Part shown: positions 7,918-16,222 of the stretch, in pieces
How the letters are laid out: each line of letters starts with the position of its first letter
Numbering within the stretch: the stretch's first letter is position 1
Assembly: GCA_020848275.1 (NCBI GenBank)
Contig: JADLAK010000065.1
Coordinates: 62,001 to 126,000, forward strand
Source of the DNA: Planctomycetota bacterium
GTDB lineage: Bacteria > Planctomycetota > UBA8742 > UBA2392
Length of the DNA: 64,000 nt
Direction: 5' to 3'
Made by a program: the position numbers and the translations under genes
Notes under the pieces: model-generated
Told to the model about the DNA's origin: nothing
What the model saw: only the letters and a program-made list of their open reading frames with translations
Databases searched by the model: none

Positions 7918-10900
7918 ATGCGCCCTATCCAGACTTCGCTGACCGCCGCCGTCACTTTGACGGCGGTTCTTTTTCTGTGCGTGCGCACACCGGCCCGCGC
8001 CGAGCCCACCGCCGACGAAATCCGAAACCAGATCGCCGATGCCAAGTCGATGGCGCTGGAACTTGCGCAGTTGCCCGACGGCGCCGACGCCCTTGAACGC
8101 AAAGCCGCGCTCCTCGCCAAGGTTCCCGCCGCATTTGCCAAGATTGCCGCAACCAACGAGGGCCGCGCGCAGCTTGTCGAGGACCCGCAGATCGGCGTCG
8201 AAGGCTACATCGCCGGCGGCCTGAAAATTCCGGGGTTTGGCGGCGTCTCGGGCGAAATCAGCCCCAGCGGCGTGAAGTTCGGCGGCACCGTGCGCAACGT
8301 TTTCAAGGTCGGGGTCGCCGTAGGCGAACGCAGCGTCGACTTCCAGTCAGGCGGCGGCGCGGCTGTTGTCGGCGGCGTGGGCGGCTCGATCAGCAGCAGC
8401 GCGGGCTTCACGTGGGGCGAAAACATGAAGGCCGTCGACACGCTGCCGCGCCCGCCCGTCAGCGCGTTTTCAAAGGCCGTCGAAGAGGGCGTCAACAAAG
8501 TCATGGCCGCTCATCCCACCGAGGAAGCGCGCGGCACGCCGCAGGCGCAGATGGACCTCAAGGATGTTTTCGTCAACGCGGCGCAGACGGCGTTTGCCGA
8601 CGTGCGCAAGCTGACAGGCACCGAAGAAACCAAGGGCTTTGTGCCCGAGACGCTCAGCGTCAAGGCGTCGCGGTCGATCGACACGCCCTATGGCGGCGTG
8701 GCGGTCTCCAACGGCATCAAGGCCAACGTGCCGTCCAAGCCCGACCAGCCGATGGATATCCGCAACATCAACGAAACCTCGGTCAGCATCGAATACGGCA
8801 CAGAGAAGAGCCTCAAGGACGTCCGCCACGCCACGAAGTTTCTGCGCAGCGCCGAGGCCAAGGTCGGCTTCACGTTTTCGGTCAATGATGACGTGCAGGC
8901 GGGCGAGGTCTCCGCGGCGCGCAGGCAGCTCGCGGCAAAATTGCGCGCGGGCGCAAGCACCGCGGAAATCGGCCTTGAAATCGCGAAATCGCTTTGGCCG
9001 CTGCGGGTCACCGAAGACGCCTATTTGCAAAACATGCTGCTAAAGGCGGGCGAGGCGCTCGACGGCCTGTCGCTCGAGGAAGTCGTCAAACTTGTCGACC
9101 CGAAGGTCGGCGGCGTGCGGCTGTGTTTTGGCAAGGGCATGACGGAAGCCGACATCCCGCTGAGCGACTACGTCGAGCGGCTGGAGCAAATGGCCGACGC
9201 ACAGGCCAAGGGCGGCAATTACCTGCTTGGCCCCAGGCAAAAGCTCGACGGCGTGATGCTGGTCAGCGTCGACGCGCTGGCCGAGGGCTATCGCGGCACG
9301 CTCGACTACATCACCAGCCTGCGCGGCTACGTGCGCGACGCCAAGGGCAAGTTGTGGCTGGCGGGCACGCATGAAATCGGCGAAGAGCCGATCCCGACCG
9401 ACGATCTCGCGGTTGCGCTGGCGGCGATCTACAAGGCCGGCAACTCGCCATTCATCTCGCTCGACCCCGACGCCAACGACATGGCCGGGCCGCAGAAAGT
9501 GCGCATCGGCGGCATGCCGCGCGAACTTGAAAAAACCGGCTTTGTGCACGCGATGGTCGAGGCTGACTACCTGATGAAACAACTCGACCTCGGCGTCGTC
9601 GACGGCGGCGTGCCCGGGTACGAATCCACCATCGCGATCCTGCGCAAGACAAAGACCCCGTCGGCCGAGTTCGCCTCGCGCATGTGGTTTGTGCCCGGCG
9701 TTGCGCCTTGCGGCGACGTGCTGGTGACACGCGACGGCGACGCGCAGGCCGTGTGGTTCGAAAACCGCGTGCAGGTGCAGACGGAATCAATGCGGCGCAC
9801 GGGCCAGGGTTTAATTGGCATGGGCGAAAGCGACCCGATCTCGCGCCAGGCAGCGCGCAACCTGACGCGCTTTTTCCCGCAAATGTGCAAACAGCCGCAG
9901 GGCGCGAAATTCGCGCGGCTGCGGCAGGTGTTCGAGGTCGCGAAGCTTGCGGCGATCCTGCGCGCCCGCAAAGTGCAGAGCCCGGCGCTCGACGCCCTGT
10001 GCGCGCGCAAGCCCGCGACCGTCGCGATCAAGGACAGCTACAACGGCATCGGGCCGGTGCCGATTGCGGGCACGAGCTACCAGTTGTCCGGCGGCGCATC
10101 GGCGCGCGCGATTCCCGCCAAGGCGGTGATCGAAACGGACGCGCTGAAGCCGCTGATTGCCGAGGCAGGCAAGGAACCCATGCAGTTGGTGTCGATCGAA
10201 CTGCCAGAGCGCAGCGAGATCGACGGCTCGATCATCGGCGCCGTCAGCGCCGAGCTGTGGGTGAACAGCGCCAGCGCGCTGTTGAACAACGGCGAAACCG
10301 ACAAGGCGCTGGAAAAACTCAACGCCGCAGTGGCCGCCGACGCGGGCCTGCCCAACGCGCGGGCGCTGCGCGCGCTTTGCCGCCTGCAGAAGGGGCAATT
10401 CGAGGGCGCCATCGAAGACGCCGAAATCGCCAGCGCCGCAATCCCGGAACAGGCGGCGCTGCTGTCGCTGGTGAAAGTTTGCGGCGGGCAAATCGCGGGC
10501 GGCCTCGAAGTTGCGCAGCGCGTTGAAAAAGACTTCGCCGACAACGCCGACGTGCTCAGCCTGTGCGCGCTGAGCCGCATTTACGCCGAAGACTTCGCCG
10601 GGGCCGAAAAGACCGGCAACGCGGTGCTGGGCATGTCGCCGCTGGACTTCAACGGCCGCGTGATCCGCGCGATGCTGGGCGTGATGTACAACCTGTCGCC
10701 CGCCGACGCCACGCGCCGCGTGCGCGGCCTGCGTTCGATCCCCTTTGCAGTGGGCGAGGCCATGGCGCAGGGGCAGCTTGCGGTCGAAGGCTTCGACATC
10801 AAGCAGGCCGCTGAACACTACACCCGCGCACGTACGCTGCTGCGGGCCGCGCCGATCCCGCCGCCGGCGAAGGAAATCTACTTGAACGAGCTGCTGCTCT

Positions 10901-12390
10901 TGATGCAGGCGCAGGTTGCGGACAGGGCCGCCGATTTCGTCGAGAAGCTTGGCGAGGCGCAGGAGGCCCAGGCTTTGCGCGATGGCGGCTATGCCGCTGC
11001 GCTGGAGCTCAAGGACACCCATCCTGACTGGCCGATAACATGGCTGATCCTGGCCGGGATGAAATCGAAGAACGTGTCCGACGCCCAGCGGCGCGAGTTT
11101 TTCGTCAAGGCCGCGGCGCTCGACGTCGAGGCGGACCCCCTGCGGCGCGAGTTGAATTTGCAGTTGGGCACGCGCCACGCCGAGGCCGTGATCGCACTTG
11201 GCATGATCAACATCGTCGAGAAAGCCCGCAACGCCCACGAAGCCGCGGAGACGATGGACGCCATTGCGAAATTCACCGCGGGCGTTTCCTGCGGGCCGCT
11301 GTTCCGGCGCACCGCCGACTTCCTGAAGGAAAACGCCGACAAGCCCGAAGCCGAAATGAATGAGCTGGGCAAAAAGCTCGCGCCGCAATGGGCCGCCCAG
11401 GCCAAGGCCGAAATCCCCCAGGCCATCGCGCCCGACCCAGCCGACATCATGGCCTTCAACATTCTGGCGACGGCTTCAATGTTGATGGCGGGCGGCCCGG
11501 ACAACCTCGGCGACGCCGAACGCATGGCCGCGGGCATTGAGGCGCTGTGCAAGCCCATCAGGATGCTGCGGTTTAACGGCGGCTCGGAAGCTGCGCTGCA
11601 GCAGGCGACGACCGTCAGCATGAGCAACCTCAGCATGCTCGACTACCTGTTGGCCAAGCGCCCGGACGCCGAGAAGGCCGGGCAGGACCTGTTGGCCCAG
11701 GCGCGCGAGGGGAAGTTGACCGTCGCGCAAATCACCGCCGCCGCACAAAATTACGAGGACGAACGCCTCGCCCCGGTGGAGAAGCAACTGCCGTCGTCGG
11801 CGTCGGCGCTGGTGCGCTGGATGAGCCAGAAGCTTTTCAGCCGCTTCGAGGGCGACATGCTGCGCGAATATAGTGACTGGCTTGCGGCCAACAAACCCGC
11901 GGACGACCCGGAAGGCGCGGCAACCGCCGCGCGGCTGAAGCAACTGGGCGAAACCTTGCCGACGAGCAGCGACCTGTTGCAGGAGGCGATTACCAAGGCT
12001 GAATACGAATCGGAGTTGCGCGTCATTTCCAAGTGGGTCGACATGATGGGGCTGATCGTCAACCTCACCGACGCCATCGAGCCCATGCCCGGCGCCGCCG
12101 AGTTGCGCAAACAGGTCGCGAGCCTGCGCGCGCTGATGCAGGCCAAACGCTTTGCGCCCATCGCGCATGACTGGACTGCGTGGCGCGGCAGCGCAAGTTC
12201 GACCGGGGCGCCCACGCCGGCAACAGGGACGTCCACGCCGATCGAGACGATCAATCCGCCAGTGACACCGGTGGCAAACTCGGCTCCAGCGGACCAGGGC
12301 AACCTGGTCATTCCCGCCGCCATAAGCGCCGGCGCTGTCGTCCTAGCGCTGGCGCTGTTTCTGGGACTAAAGGCGCGACGCCGCCAATAG
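7918..12390 (+). CDS. Large exported TPR-like protein with C-terminal membrane anchor
   Basis: A 1490-aa product with an N-terminal signal peptide (cleavage probably after TPARA, ~residue 29) and one C-terminal hydrophobic helix followed by KARRRQ. It is therefore exported and anchored by its tail. The middle region (~450-650), with GYVRDAKGKLWLAG and RMWFVPGVAP, resembles planctomycete DUF1598-type proteins; this is from memory and tentative. Residues ~780-1130 contain TPR-like helical repeats such as SALLNNGETDKALEKLNAAV. The linker before the helix is Pro/Thr rich. It starts 15 bases after the ABC gene with AGGAG at good spacing. A terminator-like hairpin lies within its first 60 bases. 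Function unknown. Confidence 0.85.
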   Translation: MRPIQTSLTAAVTLTAVLFLCVRTPARAEPTADEIRNQIADAKSMALELAQLPDGADALERKAALLAKVPAAFAKIAATNEGRAQLVEDPQIGVEGYIAGGLKIPGFGGVSGEISPSGVKFGGTVRNVFKVGVAVGERSVDFQSGGGAAVVGGVGGSISSSAGFTWGENMKAVDTLPRPPVSAFSKAVEEGVNKVMAAHPTEEARGTPQAQMDLKDVFVNAAQTAFADVRKLTGTEETKGFVPETLSVKASRSIDTPYGGVAVSNGIKANVPSKPDQPMDIRNINETSVSIEYGTEKSLKDVRHATKFLRSAEAKVGFTFSVNDDVQAGEVSAARRQLAAKLRAGASTAEIGLEIAKSLWPLRVTEDAYLQNMLLKAGEALDGLSLEEVVKLVDPKVGGVRLCFGKGMTEADIPLSDYVERLEQMADAQAKGGNYLLGPRQKLDGVMLVSVDALAEGYRGTLDYITSLRGYVRDAKGKLWLAGTHEIGEEPIPTDDLAVALAAIYKAGNSPFISLDPDANDMAGPQKVRIGGMPRELEKTGFVHAMVEADYLMKQLDLGVVDGGVPGYESTIAILRKTKTPSAEFASRMWFVPGVAPCGDVLVTRDGDAQAVWFENRVQVQTESMRRTGQGLIGMGESDPISRQAARNLTRFFPQMCKQPQGAKFARLRQVFEVAKLAAILRARKVQSPALDALCARKPATVAIKDSYNGIGPVPIAGTSYQLSGGASARAIPAKAVIETDALKPLIAEAGKEPMQLVSIELPERSEIDGSIIGAVSAELWVNSASALLNNGETDKALEKLNAAVAADAGLPNARALRALCRLQKGQFEGAIEDAEIASAAIPEQAALLSLVKVCGGQIAGGLEVAQRVEKDFADNADVLSLCALSRIYAEDFAGAEKTGNAVLGMSPLDFNGRVIRAMLGVMYNLSPADATRRVRGLRSIPFAVGEAMAQGQLAVEGFDIKQAAEHYTRARTLLRAAPIPPPAKEIYLNELLLLMQAQVADRAADFVEKLGEAQEAQALRDGGYAAALELKDTHPDWPITWLILAGMKSKNVSDAQRREFFVKAAALDVEADPLRRELNLQLGTRHAEAVIALGMINIVEKARNAHEAAETMDAIAKFTAGVSCGPLFRRTADFLKENADKPEAEMNELGKKLAPQWAAQAKAEIPQAIAPDPADIMAFNILATASMLMAGGPDNLGDAERMAAGIEALCKPIRMLRFNGGSEAALQQATTVSMSNLSMLDYLLAKRPDAEKAGQDLLAQAREGKLTVAQITAAAQNYEDERLAPVEKQLPSSASALVRWMSQKLFSRFEGDMLREYSDWLAANKPADDPEGAATAARLKQLGETLPTSSDLLQEAITKAEYESELRVISKWVDMMGLIVNLTDAIEPMPGAAELRKQVASLRALMQAKRFAPIAHDWTAWRGSASSTGAPTPATGTSTPIETINPPVTPVANSAPADQGNLVIPAAISAGAVVLALALFLGLKARRRQ
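7946..7974 (+). terminator. Terminator-like hairpin inside the start of the TPR gene
   Basis: CCGCCGTC-ACTTT-GACGGCGG is a perfect 8-bp stem followed by TTCTTTTT, the form of an intrinsic terminator. It sits 28 bases downstream of the TPR-protein start codon and 43 bases after the ABC ATPase stop. It could end ABC transcription or attenuate the TPR gene. Confidence 0.5.
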
Positions 12391-12424
12391 CGCCAATCGC
12401 AACTCATCAATCGTCACGCAATGT

Positions 12425-12445
12425 CCATTTTAAAATGGGTATAAT
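12425..12445 (+). promoter_or_regulatory. Candidate promoter with palindromic operator
   Basis: The perfect 14-bp palindrome CCATTTTAAAATGG (12425-12438) is followed at once by TATAAT (12440-12445), a consensus -10 box. No good -35 is seen, as expected if the palindrome is an activator or repressor site. A second short inverted repeat (ACATTAA/TTAATGT) lies just downstream. The stretch is much richer in AT than its surroundings and precedes the gene at 12597. Confidence 0.45.
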
Positions 12446-12596
12446 TGACTCATTTATGACATTAATTTACATATAAAGTTAATGTGTCGGCAGCATTAGT
12501 CTCTAAATTATTCGCTTTAAGGCAGCAAGCCGCCGCCCATATTGCATAATTTGACTAATACAACAACACGACGATGCGCTTCAGGGAGGCCGGGCA

Positions 12597-12860
12597 ATGG
12601 CTAGATCCACTGATGTTGTCGCCAAGATTGGCGAAGTCTTCCATCAGCTCAACAACGACTTGAACCTCGTGTTGGGCCAGCTTGAGTTATGTCTGCGCGC
12701 AACCAAGGGAACCACCGAAAAGCTGCCGCAGCGGCTAGAGGCATTGCAACGCGCCGCACAGCGACTTGCCGACCACGTCAAGGAAGGCCAGGCGATCTCG
12801 CGCAAGCAGCGCGAGACGACGAAGGAAAAGAACCCCGACCGCCCTACGCCGGCAAACTAA
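12597..12860 (+). CDS. Stand-alone histidine-kinase dimerisation (DHp/HisKA-like) protein
   Basis: This 87-aa protein, with a GGGAGG ribosome site, corresponds to only the dimerisation/phosphoacceptor helices of a histidine kinase. EVFHQLNNDLNLVLGQLEL matches the H-box pattern (HE-NN-L-ILG), and QRAAQRLADHVKEGQAIS matches the second helix. No ATP-binding domain and no sensor part follow: the reading frame stops after a short charged tail. Known parallels are small Hpt-like or DHp-only proteins that dimerise with a kinase or bind a response regulator. His at residue ~17 would be the phosphorylation site. No kinase or regulator is adjacent. It overlaps the convergent gene on the minus strand by 17 bases. 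Confidence 0.7.
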   Translation: MARSTDVVAKIGEVFHQLNNDLNLVLGQLELCLRATKGTTEKLPQRLEALQRAAQRLADHVKEGQAISRKQRETTKEKNPDRPTPAN

Positions 12861-14376
12861 GGTAGCTCGCCAGCACCCAGTCGCAAAACGCCTTGTTGAA
12901 TTCGTCTTCGTCCTGCCCAAGTTCAATCAAGAGCATGTTCTGCAATTCCGCGCCGGTGGCCGCGGCTTTGTTTTCTTTCCTGCGCTGCGCAGAGTCCTTC
13001 GCCGCGCTCTTCACAAACGAAGTCAGCTTCTCGCGGCACTGCGTGACCAGAAATTCGGTCATGCAGAAGGCCTGGGCGATGCGCTGCTCGTCCGCGCCCT
13101 TGGCCTGGGCCGTGGTCATCTGCGTCAGCGTCGCCAGCTTTCCCGCCGCCGCCGTGCGCGCAATGCGCAAGCGCCAGCCCTCGGGCGTAATGCCCAGGCC
13201 CAGCAGGCTGTTGACGCCGCCGCTGTCGACCAGCGCCGCGGAGCTCTTAAGCGAAAAGACGGTGGTCTTGGTGCTGCCCATCATCTGCGCGCTCATGTAG
13301 TAGCCAAAGCCGCGCGTCAGCCAGTACAGCGACCAGCCGCAGGCCGCGGACATCACGCGGGTGCCGATTTCGTGGGCGACGGCGTCGCGCTGGCTGACAT
13401 CGTCATCGTTGTTGACGTTGAGCCACACCGTGCCGTTGGGGTTCTTGACAGGACAGCCGAAGCTTGCGGCGGCCTCGCGCCGGATAGCGGCGTCCTCGAT
13501 GCCGGAGCATTGTTCAACGAACTTTGCGAAGTCCTCGCGCACATTGAAGACGGTGAAGTGATAGCGCGTGGCGTCGCTGGTCCACTCCGGCGGCAGGTCG
13601 AGGCCCAGCAACTCGTGGCCCCGAACAAAGGAGGCGTCGGCGGCCTGCGCGCAGTGTTCGGACATCGATTCGCTCAGTTTGCCGGCATAGACATGCACCA
13701 GCGCGCGCTCGCCGCGGTACTTGGCGAAGCTGAGGCCGAGCTTTTCCTCGTAGGGCGTCTTTTCCTCGACCTTGGCGACCTTGGCGGCGCTTGCCCAGCC
13801 GGCGCGCGCGTTGGCCGCCTCTTCATCCTGCTTGCTCACCCATGCGTCGCCGACTTTGACGTGGTTGAGGACGGCGCGGGCGCGCTCGTAGCTGTCGCAG
13901 ATCAGCAGCACGTGGTGCAGCGCGATCAGACGCTGGTTGCGGTCGAGCTTTTTGTCGTCGACGAACTTGAATAGCGCCTCGGCCGACTTTTCGCGCACAG
14001 GCTTTGTTTCTTCCCACACCCTGGCCAGCATTTCCCTTTCGGCGCCGGCTTTGCAGGTGTTGGCCGTGGGCACGCCGCCTTCGGCCGATGCGACCCACTC
14101 CTTACCCTTCTTCTTGAAGCCCAGCACCTTGCGGGTTTCCTTGTGGTCGATGTCGTAGCGCAGGGCATAGTCGTAAAACGAGCGCGCATAGGTGAATATC
14201 CCCTTTTCGCGCGCGCTCTCGCCGCACTTGTAGCAGGTGTCGGCGAGGTTCTTGAGTTCCTTGGCGAGGGTCTTGTCGGGGTCGACGCCCACGTCCTGGG
14301 CAATGGCGGGAACGCCGGCGGTGACGGCAAACAGGCAGACGGCGGCAATGGTCAGGACGCGCAGGGATTGGCGCAT
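12844..14376 (-). CDS. Exported protein with degenerate zinc-peptidase (MA-like) motif
   Basis: The listed ORF begins at 14490. The ATG at 14376 is preferred because AGAGG precedes it and it opens a signal peptide (MRQSLRVLTIAAVCLFAVTA, cut near AIAQD). The mature ~485 residues are helical, with two nearby Cys (CYKCG) at the start. Near residue 350, AVAHEIGTRV followed by LYWLTRGFGYYM lines up with the gluzincin pattern HExxH...L-EGLA-Y, but the second zinc His is Arg and the downstream Glu is Arg. It is therefore probably catalytically dead or a binding protein. It is the last gene of a minus-strand run with VWA and CAP proteins and probably acts outside the membrane. Confidence 0.8.
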   Translation of the reverse strand: MRQSLRVLTIAAVCLFAVTAGVPAIAQDVGVDPDKTLAKELKNLADTCYKCGESAREKGIFTYARSFYDYALRYDIDHKETRKVLGFKKKGKEWVASAEGGVPTANTCKAGAEREMLARVWEETKPVREKSAEALFKFVDDKKLDRNQRLIALHHVLLICDSYERARAVLNHVKVGDAWVSKQDEEAANARAGWASAAKVAKVEEKTPYEEKLGLSFAKYRGERALVHVYAGKLSESMSEHCAQAADASFVRGHELLGLDLPPEWTSDATRYHFTVFNVREDFAKFVEQCSGIEDAAIRREAAASFGCPVKNPNGTVWLNVNNDDDVSQRDAVAHEIGTRVMSAACGWSLYWLTRGFGYYMSAQMMGSTKTTVFSLKSSAALVDSGGVNSLLGLGITPEGWRLRIARTAAAGKLATLTQMTTAQAKGADEQRIAQAFCMTEFLVTQCREKLTSFVKSAAKDSAQRRKENKAAATGAELQNMLLIELGQDEDEFNKAFCDWVLASYLSLPA

Positions 14377-14437
14377 GAGGACACCTCTTCTAGGCCCACG
14401 AGGGCGCCAGTGTAGCAACGCCCGGTGTTTAAACGAA

Positions 14438-14539
14438 CGTGGCGTGCCCCATCGGCACGCCACGCGTTGGCCAAAAATTGGTCGGCGCATTGTGGCTGCG
14501 GTTTCCTAACCGCAGCAGTAGCGAGCCCAAAGGTTCGCT
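14438..14539. repeat. Three consecutive hairpins between two minus-strand genes
   Basis: CGTGGCGTGCC/GGCACGCCACG (14438-14464, 11-bp stem), GCTGCGGTT/AACCGCAGC (14495-14516, 9-bp stem) and AGCGAGCC/GGTTCGCT (14520-14539, 8-bp stem with one G-T). They lie between the VWA gene and the gene downstream of it on the minus strand. No T-run follows, so they may be RNA-processing or repeat hairpins rather than terminators. Confidence 0.7.
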
Positions 14540-14565
14540 CCCGTTGGTCGCCCCCGGGGCACATT

Positions 14566-16203
14566 CTATTTCGGTGCGACGCCTGTGCGGTCGGAGTAAG
14601 TACCGCCCGTTATTTGCGCCAGCGCGTCCAGCAGCGGGCCGTAGTGCGGCCCGATGCCGACAGTGTTGATGACCACCTTGCGGAAGGTGTTAATGCGCTT
14701 GATGTCGGCGACGATGTTCTCCGGGTTGACGAACTTGCCGTCGCCCATCTGCGTTTTCGGGTCCACCTTCTTGCTGTCATCGCTGTAGGTCGGCGAGCCG
14801 TCGGTCAGGAAGAAAATCGTCTCGGCGCCGCACTGCAGGGCCGTTTCATCCCACGCCGGGTCGCCCTTGATGACGCCCTTTTCGGTGATGCTGTAGCCAT
14901 CGATCAGGCCGCCGTGGATGTTGGTCAGTTCCTTCCACTTCAGTCCCTCGACCAACTTGATGAACTTGTTCTTGTTGGCGTCGCTCGCCGGCACCAGAGA
15001 TTTGGTGTTGGGGTCGATGTAATCGCTGGGCGTATCGTAAATGACAACGTTGAACATGTAATCCGCCGGCAACTGCTTGAGCGTGTAGATCAGCTCGACC
15101 TTGGCGAGGTCCAGCTTGATCTTGACCTTGCTGTAGTCCGGCGGGTCGGGTTCAGGCATGGCCTCGGGCTCTTTGTCGTTTTTGTCGTTCTTCTTGTCGC
15201 CGCCGCCTGAGCCGCCGCCCGTAACGGGGCTCTTCGGTTTTTCAACCACGGGCTTGGGATCGGGTTTGGGTTGCGGCGGCATCTTTACCGGCCATTGCAT
15301 GGAGCCGGAAACATCGATGACAAAGACGACGCGTTTACCGACGGCGGGCGCCTCGAAGAACTGCGGGACCTTGCGGGCAGCGGAAGTCGGGCCGTCGCCG
15401 GCGTCCTTGGCGGCCTCAAAGCCGCCGATCGAAATCCACCAGCGCCAGAACTTCGCGTCAGTGTAGAGCTTCTGGCCGGTGATTGTCGCCAGGGCGTGGG
15501 CGGTGAAATAGAGCACGCGGTCGTTTTTGGTTTTCTCGAGGATGTTCACCAGCGCGAGCATCACGTTGTCGCGAATGGCTTTGTCGGTCTTGCGGGTCAC
15601 CATGCGTTCGGCGGCGACCACGCCCGTCAAAAGCACGATCACGCCCTTGTCGTCCCACATCGGGTCAAAGGCGTTGAGGACATCGGCGACGATGTAGCCA
15701 AGTTCCTTGCGTTTGGTTTCGCCGACGGCCTCCAGCGCCGCGGCCTTGAGGTAGATTTCCTTGGATTTGGAATCGACGGCGCAGGTTTTCAGCAGCGCCT
15801 CGCCCTTGGCAGTCTGGCTCATCGCCACGCCCGACAGCACCCAATAGGCCGGGAACAAATCCTGCCCGCGCGTCCACTTGACCACCGTGGAGGCGATTTC
15901 GTCCACGGCTTCATCGCTCTTGAGCTTGGCAATCGCGTTGGCCATGCGGTAGCCCGCGACGGCGTCCTTCTCGGCGAGCACGCACTTCAGGATAAGTTCC
16001 GCGGCTTTCTTGTTGTCGGCCTCGGCCATCACCTCGACGCCCGCCGCGCGGCGGCCGGGATCGGTGGCCGTGAGGCTGGGCTGTGCGCGCTTGATGATTT
16101 CATCGGGGCTGTCGGCGGCGACGGGACCGCCGGCAAAAAGCGCAAACCCGGCAACCAGCGTGGCCAAACCGACCAGCAACTTCGGCATCGTCATGGTTTT
16201 CAT
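14566..16203 (-). CDS. Exported HEAT-repeat/von Willebrand factor A domain protein
   Basis: A 545-aa product starting at the ATG at 16203, which follows GGGAGG; the listed upstream start has no such site. A signal peptide ends near GPVAADS. Residues ~30-230 are helical repeats of HEAT type. A VWA domain follows, with the metal-site motif VVFVIDVSGSMQ and a later FFLTDGSPTYSDD supplying the remaining metal ligands. A Pro/Lys/Gly-rich insertion (around PKPDPKPVVEKP) loops out of the VWA fold right after the DxSxS motif, which is unusual. The protein is likely periplasmic or surface exposed and binds a protein partner through Mg/Mn. It shares layout with the gene at 54305. It follows the CAP gene by 19 bases, so they are probably co-transcribed. 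Confidence 0.88.
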   Translation of the reverse strand: MKTMTMPKLLVGLATLVAGFALFAGGPVAADSPDEIIKRAQPSLTATDPGRRAAGVEVMAEADNKKAAELILKCVLAEKDAVAGYRMANAIAKLKSDEAVDEIASTVVKWTRGQDLFPAYWVLSGVAMSQTAKGEALLKTCAVDSKSKEIYLKAAALEAVGETKRKELGYIVADVLNAFDPMWDDKGVIVLLTGVVAAERMVTRKTDKAIRDNVMLALVNILEKTKNDRVLYFTAHALATITGQKLYTDAKFWRWWISIGGFEAAKDAGDGPTSAARKVPQFFEAPAVGKRVVFVIDVSGSMQWPVKMPPQPKPDPKPVVEKPKSPVTGGGSGGGDKKNDKNDKEPEAMPEPDPPDYSKVKIKLDLAKVELIYTLKQLPADYMFNVVIYDTPSDYIDPNTKSLVPASDANKNKFIKLVEGLKWKELTNIHGGLIDGYSITEKGVIKGDPAWDETALQCGAETIFFLTDGSPTYSDDSKKVDPKTQMGDGKFVNPENIVADIKRINTFRKVVINTVGIGPHYGPLLDALAQITGGTYSDRTGVAPK

Positions 16204-16222
16204 CCTATCCCTCCCCGGCGCT

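Noticed and set aside
9811-11388. 525-aa minus-strand ORF opposite the TPR protein gene
   Set aside because: Antisense shadow with low-complexity Arg/His/Ala content; the plus-strand protein has a signal peptide and anchor.
12766-13974. 402-aa plus-strand ORF opposite the pseudopeptidase gene
   Set aside because: Antisense shadow; the minus-strand product has signal peptide, ribosome site and recognisable motif.
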